Assembly (NCBI RefSeq): GCF_019805165.1
Contig: NZ_RWIJ01000102.1
Coordinates: 1 to 64,000, forward strand
DNA from: Azospirillum sp. 412522
Lineage (GTDB): Bacteria; Pseudomonadota; Alphaproteobacteria; Azospirillales; Azospirillaceae
Length of the DNA: 64,000 bases
Direction of reading: 5' to 3'
This document shows, piece after piece, positions 60,221 to 64,000 of the stretch; positions within the stretch are counted from its first letter, which is position 1, and the number at the start of each line of letters is the position of its first letter. The position numbers were made by a program, and so were the translations under genes. The notes under the pieces are model-generated. The model was not told where the DNA came from. It saw nothing but the letters and a program-made list of their open reading frames with translations, and searched no databases.

Positions 60221-62677
60221 ATGGCACGTACGCGCAACATCACTCATCCCCGGCCGAACACCGACCACAAGGGTGTCGTCGCGACCGCGCGAGGGCGAGC
60301 CGAGGATTGGGAGATGGGCCTTGGTGTCGTTGCCGCCCTCGACGTGGAGACCTCCCTTGCTCGGCCAAGCATGGACCTCGAAGCCTGGGCGGTCTACGTG
60401 ACCTTGGCGGCCTACTGGTCAGCCGGGCGCACGACAATCCGTCTGTCGGCTCTGGCGCGGTCAGCGGGGATCACCAAGAAGTCCGCCGAGGCTGCCCTGT
60501 GCCGCGCCGGTGGCTTGTCCTTCGCTCAATGGACGGAAAGCTGCAAGCGCCTGCCGAAGGGCGCGGCCTTTGTCTACAAGATCTCTGATGGGATCGTCCG
60601 TTTCGACCGCGCCCTTGACGCTTGGCGGAATCAGGGCGTTTACATCCGGCTGCCGGTCGATATCGTCCGTGCGGCACCGTCGGCTGCGGCGTTGCGTCTG
60701 TTCATCGCACTCGAAGGTGTTGCCGTACGGCGCGACGAGAACGCTTGGCGTTCCTGGTCACGCGAGCGTCTGCGCAGCCTCCTCGGCTTGCCGCCCGCGG
60801 CCGACGTCGACGCTGAAGTCGCCGACGCTTTGCTGTGGGCACACCCGAGGGTTCGTGCCGATCGACGTGTCGTAGTCGATCACGACGGTGTGCTGGCCGT
60901 GGCGGCCGAACCAGCGAAGCAGCCGGTGGCAAAGCTGATCGCAGACGGTTTCAACCCTCTCACCAGCTACTCGGTCCCGTACGCCAGCAGGGCTGCACTC
61001 CGCTCCGTGAGGGTGTTCGACGGCCCGGTGCAGGGCCAAAGGATGGTCTTGCCGGGACTCTGGGCCCACCGCGCCGTCCACTACCTGTGCGCTGTGGGCG
61101 CTGTTACCACCGGAGAGCAGCTCATCGGCCAATGGTTGGTCTACGTGCACGCCGTTGATCGGGGCGTGAAGCCGCCGCTGGCTGTGCGTGCGGACCTCTC
61201 CGGTGGCGTCCGGCTCGCTTTTTCAGCCTTCGTGGACTCCTTGGCCCGCCTCGCGGTCGGCGGCCATACGTGGCTGCTGAGCGGAACCGAAGTGGACGTG
61301 GCCAAGGCCGCTCGCGTGCGCCGCTGGCTGTTTCGTAAGGGCTATGCCGGTGCCAACATTCACGCTTGGACTGACGACGGCCGCGTGATGACCGAACCCA
61401 TCTGGAGGCAGCACGAGGCTGAGCTGGACCGGGCTGCTCGCGAGGACTTCAGGAAGGAGTCGGAGATCAGGACCATGAAGGCGGCCGAAGCCGAACTGTG
61501 GCATGTCGGCCGCCCGGTTCCCATTGACCTGCCTCCGCTTCCCGTCAGCACCGGCGCCCTGGGTGCGTTGGCCGCTCCGGTCACGGTCGCGAATGCCGAC
61601 GTCGTGACCGAACAGGGCATCCCCTCGTTCCCCCGCGTCGACGCCAAGGATATCCGGCGCGCACTGGCAAAGCTGATCAGCGAATCCACCAGCGACGCCG
61701 AGCGGACCCTGGGCCGTGTCGCCATGGCCTATGCCCGCGATCTCGCTGACGCTCCTCGTCGCTTGATGAAAGAAGTTCTTCGACGAGATGGCCTGCCGCA
61801 CCTTGGCCTTGCCCAAGCGGTCCTTACCCGCGAACACCCGCACGCCGGAGATACCAGTGCTCTCTGGCGGGGGGCATTGGACGCGATGGCCTGTGAAGGG
61901 GATGGCGACGATCTGGAAGAAGCGCAGCGTCGCGCTGCGCGCCTGCTTGCAGATGCGCTGCGCGACGCTCAGGACGCCGTGGTCGAAGAGACGCAGTCGC
62001 GAGCTATGCTCCGGGCGGATCTGCTTGCACGAGAGAAGGGCGAGGAGACCGAAGCGTCGTTCCCTGCACCGGGCATTCAGCCAGACGTGGACGCCACCTT
62101 GGTTTCAGTCCGGACCGCAGCGGAGCCATTCCGGCCGCATGCGGTCATTACCAGGCCGTTTAGGGGCTTCGGTGCCGGGGCGGCCACCCCCATGACCACT
62201 GTTCCGGTTCCGGTAGCCCCGCAGCCTGACGTAGCGTCGACAACAACCGCGTCCCCGGCGATGAAGTCGCCAGTCGTGCCGGTCGCCAGCGGTACGCTGG
62301 GGCAGCTGGAGCGGGCAATAGCCTTGCTGCCCGCCAGGGAATCTTATAGCGGGCCACTGAATGCCTTGACCAGGTTCTATCTGCCCGCGCTGGCTAAGCA
62401 GTTGGGGGATGGCGACGAGGTCCGCTCCAAGCTGCGCATCTGTATCTTGGTCCGCGCTGAGGGGATCCCGGATGGCCTGCGCTGTCCGGAAGGAGCCGAA
62501 CGCACGGCGTTTGAACAGGCTGTCGTGACGGTGGCTGAAGCGATGCGGGCCAGCAGTTGCCGCGATGATCGCGAGAGCTTGGTCTACGCGGTTGGTGACC
62601 GTTTGCGGACGACCGTTGAAGCTCTTGCCGAGCAACTCGGCCTCGGTCATCTCGTCCCCGATGTCGAGGTCGGCTAA
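60221..62677 (+). CDS. Large replication-initiator-like protein
   Basis: An 818-residue protein without a family I can name. Residues about 45-170 look like a winged-helix DNA-binding region (DLEAWAVYVTLAAYWSAGRT, LARSAGITKKSAEAALCRAG) with a second similar unit at about 150-215 (ALRLFIALEGVAVRRDENAW, SRERLRSLLGLPPAADVDA). Two tandem winged helices are typical of iteron-binding Rep proteins. The middle and end are Ala-rich with Pro/Thr linkers (about 640-690) and a C-terminal helical domain. Repeats upstream support a Rep role. No primase or helicase motif was seen. ATG at 60221 was chosen; the frame is open 19 codons further. Confidence 0.5.
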   Translation: MARTRNITHPRPNTDHKGVVATARGRAEDWEMGLGVVAALDVETSLARPSMDLEAWAVYVTLAAYWSAGRTTIRLSALARSAGITKKSAEAALCRAGGLSFAQWTESCKRLPKGAAFVYKISDGIVRFDRALDAWRNQGVYIRLPVDIVRAAPSAAALRLFIALEGVAVRRDENAWRSWSRERLRSLLGLPPAADVDAEVADALLWAHPRVRADRRVVVDHDGVLAVAAEPAKQPVAKLIADGFNPLTSYSVPYASRAALRSVRVFDGPVQGQRMVLPGLWAHRAVHYLCAVGAVTTGEQLIGQWLVYVHAVDRGVKPPLAVRADLSGGVRLAFSAFVDSLARLAVGGHTWLLSGTEVDVAKAARVRRWLFRKGYAGANIHAWTDDGRVMTEPIWRQHEAELDRAAREDFRKESEIRTMKAAEAELWHVGRPVPIDLPPLPVSTGALGALAAPVTVANADVVTEQGIPSFPRVDAKDIRRALAKLISESTSDAERTLGRVAMAYARDLADAPRRLMKEVLRRDGLPHLGLAQAVLTREHPHAGDTSALWRGALDAMACEGDGDDLEEAQRRAARLLADALRDAQDAVVEETQSRAMLRADLLAREKGEETEASFPAPGIQPDVDATLVSVRTAAEPFRPHAVITRPFRGFGAGAATPMTTVPVPVAPQPDVASTTTASPAMKSPVVPVASGTLGQLERAIALLPARESYSGPLNALTRFYLPALAKQLGDGDEVRSKLRICILVRAEGIPDGLRCPEGAERTAFEQAVVTVAEAMRASSCRDDRESLVYAVGDRLRTTVEALAEQLGLGHLVPDVEVG

Positions 62678-62923
62678 TCATCGTCTGCTCAGGCGCTGGT
62701 AGCGATCATCTCAACAGCTTCCTTCAGTCGCGCTGACATTAACCTTGAGGTGGAGGTTCTGATTGGGGGCGTGATTTTTTCGCACGATCCCCTTGCGCCT
62801 GAATCCGATCATGAATCAGAATAATGATTAGATGGCGCTCGCGAGCTAGTAGCATTGGCCGTTGTGGTGCTTTGCAAGCCGTAGATTTCATCGCAAACGT
62901 GATGCATGAAAGAGAGACCGGTT

Positions 62924-63349
62924 ATGGATTCTAAGATCAATCTTCCTGGGCAAACTGCTGACGTTACCTCGATGACCGCAGCGATCGTTGCTGCGTACGT
63001 GAGTGCGAACCCTATCCAACCGAACGAACTTCCGGAGATGATCCGCGTTGTTCATGCGGCTCTCTCTCAGCTTGGGCAGCCGACGGCTCCCGTTGAGCAG
63101 AAGCAGAAACAGGAGCCTGCGGTTGCGATCCGCAGGTCGGTCACGCCGGACTATATCGTCTGCCTGGAAGACGGCAAGAAGCTGAAGATGCTGAAGCGCC
63201 ACCTTCGGACCACCTACGGCATGTCGCCCGAGGAGTACCGGGCCAAGTGGGGGCTTCCTGCCGAGTACCCGATGGTCGCTCCAAACTATGCCACGCGACG
63301 CAGCGAGTTTGCCAAGCACATCGGTCTTGGTCGCAAGAAGGCGGCCTGA
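62924..63349 (+). CDS. MucR/Ros-family transcriptional regulator
   Basis: A 141-residue MucR-type zinc-finger regulator: VTSMTAAIVAAYVSANPIQP, then SVTPDYIVCLEDGKKLKMLK, RHLRTTYGMSPEEYRAKWGL and PNYATRRSEFAKHIGLG. In Ros the finger is C-x2-C...H; here the first Cys pair is VCLEDG with one Cys, as in the subgroup with an altered finger. These proteins act as H-NS-like silencers of AT-rich DNA in alphaproteobacteria. The start at 62924 is favoured over 62906. Confidence 0.92.
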   Translation: MDSKINLPGQTADVTSMTAAIVAAYVSANPIQPNELPEMIRVVHAALSQLGQPTAPVEQKQKQEPAVAIRRSVTPDYIVCLEDGKKLKMLKRHLRTTYGMSPEEYRAKWGLPAEYPMVAPNYATRRSEFAKHIGLGRKKAA

Positions 63350-63360
63350 GTTGGGCAGGG

Positions 63361-63388
63361 TGGCCAGCCATGAAGCTGTGGCTGGCCA
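63361..63388 (+). terminator. Perfect hairpin after mucR
   Basis: A 10-bp stem TGGCCAGCCA/TGGCTGGCCA with an 8-base loop begins 12 bases after the mucR stop. No T run follows, so it may be a Rho-dependent end or an mRNA-stabilising hairpin. Confidence 0.5.
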
Positions 63389-63761
63389 GGTTGATGCCTG
63401 GGAAGCCGTCGAGGGTTTGCGCGCCACAGTATCGAAGACGAGGACGCTAATTTTCCGTCCCGAATGACCCACCTCGGGTGGCTCGCCAATCCGGTTCGCG
63501 GACGCTCCTGTCCACCCATAATGCCGTCGCCTGCTGGGGCTCGGAACCTTTCCGGAGCCGCAGTCCAAGTTCTTTGATGAAGTTTGCGCAAGGCTGCGCG
63601 TCCCTCCGGCTATCTGACGGCTGGACGCAGCGCATACCATGATATGCACGCTGAAGTTATGCGTATAGAGAGACGTTCGCAGAAATAGATTGAAACTGCC
63701 TCCCTGCTTTGACAGGTTGGACTACCTCTAATGGATAGTGCGCCAGCTACGGTTCTCAGCC
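63389..63761. other. Nothing recognised; probable hxs promoter region
   Basis: 373 bp without a gene I can support. The right part must carry the promoter of the following hxsD. Confidence 0.4.
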
Positions 63762-64000
63762 ATGCCAGCCCCCGCCGTCACCCAACCATCGGATGTTCCA
63801 CGAGGCGCGGCGTTCCCGTTCGATTTTACGGTGTCGGTAGACACGGCGATCTTCCCCAGGGAAGTTGTCCTCCGCACCTGCTACGCCTTCACCGACCGGT
63901 GCCACTGCTGGCCCGAGTCAGAGGAGGGCGCGCGTATCTTGGTCGGCTTCAGGCTCAAGGCCACATCGGCTGACCCGGATGCCATCAGGGGCGAGTTCGG
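63762..64000 (+). CDS. hxsD: HxsD-like protein of a His-Xaa-Ser system (runs off the window)
   Basis: ATG at 63762 opens a frame reading FPFDFTVSVDTAIFPREVVL, RTCYAFTDRCHCWPESEEGA, RILVGFRLKA. This fits HxsD of the His-Xaa-Ser repeat system: an FD.tvs...i....vlr..Y.ftdr core followed by a beta strand. About 79 residues are visible; HxsD is roughly 100. In complete systems HxsD is encoded with the radical SAM enzymes HxsB and HxsC and the repeat peptide HxsA, so these should follow beyond position 64000. Confidence 0.7.
   Translation, partial: MPAPAVTQPSDVPRGAAFPFDFTVSVDTAIFPREVVLRTCYAFTDRCHCWPESEEGARILVGFRLKATSADPDAIRGEF

Noticed and set aside
62888..63649. Minus-strand open frame across mucR
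   Set aside because: Antisense to a well recognised MucR gene; no conserved content.
1..64000. CRISPR array
   Set aside because: No regularly spaced direct repeats were seen by eye. The only clear exact repeats noted are the three copies at 59.4-60.0 kb with spacings near 260-290 bases.

Overview
The window is high-GC alphaproteobacterial DNA. MucR/Ros and XRE regulators, the form of tRNA-Gln and the IS types (IS256, IS630, IS1380-like) would fit a Rhodospirillales organism such as Azospirillum, but the species cannot be named from sequence alone. Nearly everything is accessory: no ribosomal or central-metabolism operon is present. A candidate replication origin at the right end suggests a megaplasmid or chromid, or a mosaic of integrated elements.

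Left part (1-18 kb): a tRNA-Gln(CUG) is followed by a tyrosine recombinase, the usual edge of an integrated island. Next come a frameshifted SAVED-domain gene (CBASS-type sensor), an XRE/DUF4258-like pair, a metallophosphoesterase, a broken dual-specificity phosphatase, a two-gene unit with a PD-(D/E)XK nuclease, a CoiA-like nuclease, a complete Lamassu-type operon (Cap4-like nuclease, LmuC-like, SMC ATPase with zinc hook), and an unrecognised three-gene operon with an HNH gene behind it.

Middle (18-40 kb): a HEPN protein, a 1673-residue SF1 helicase-nuclease with a GreA/B-like tail followed by a DUF4236/SH3 membrane protein, an HNH/zinc-ribbon protein, a primase-like replication protein, degraded LysR and IS1380 pieces, a complete Qat operon (qatABCD), an intact IS256-family element with a target duplication, and a secreted DNA/RNA non-specific endonuclease with a small partner. 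This is a dense defence and mobile-element island.

40-48 kb: a compact operon on the minus strand encodes a GHMP (PduX-like) kinase, a cysteine-synthase-like PLP enzyme, an ATP-grasp ligase, an EamA exporter and an argininosuccinate-lyase-like enzyme, with an atypical RadC at its end and a divergent Lrp/AsnC regulator. The kinase/PLP/lyase trio matches the logic proposed for 2,3-diaminobutyrate formation from threonine. With the ligase and exporter it looks like a small pathway for a diamino-acid-containing dipeptide. This is the best candidate for an undescribed system here.

48-64 kb: an alpha/beta hydrolase of the haloacetate dehalogenase type, an HNH nuclease, a membrane protein, an unusual methyltransferase-HNH fusion, IS630 and purA fragments, small membrane and secreted proteins (one Ivy-like), and a 1.2-kb non-coding region. 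That region carries three copies of a 16-bp repeat upstream of a large replication-initiator-like gene. It is followed by mucR and the start of a His-Xaa-Ser system gene (hxsD) that runs off the end.
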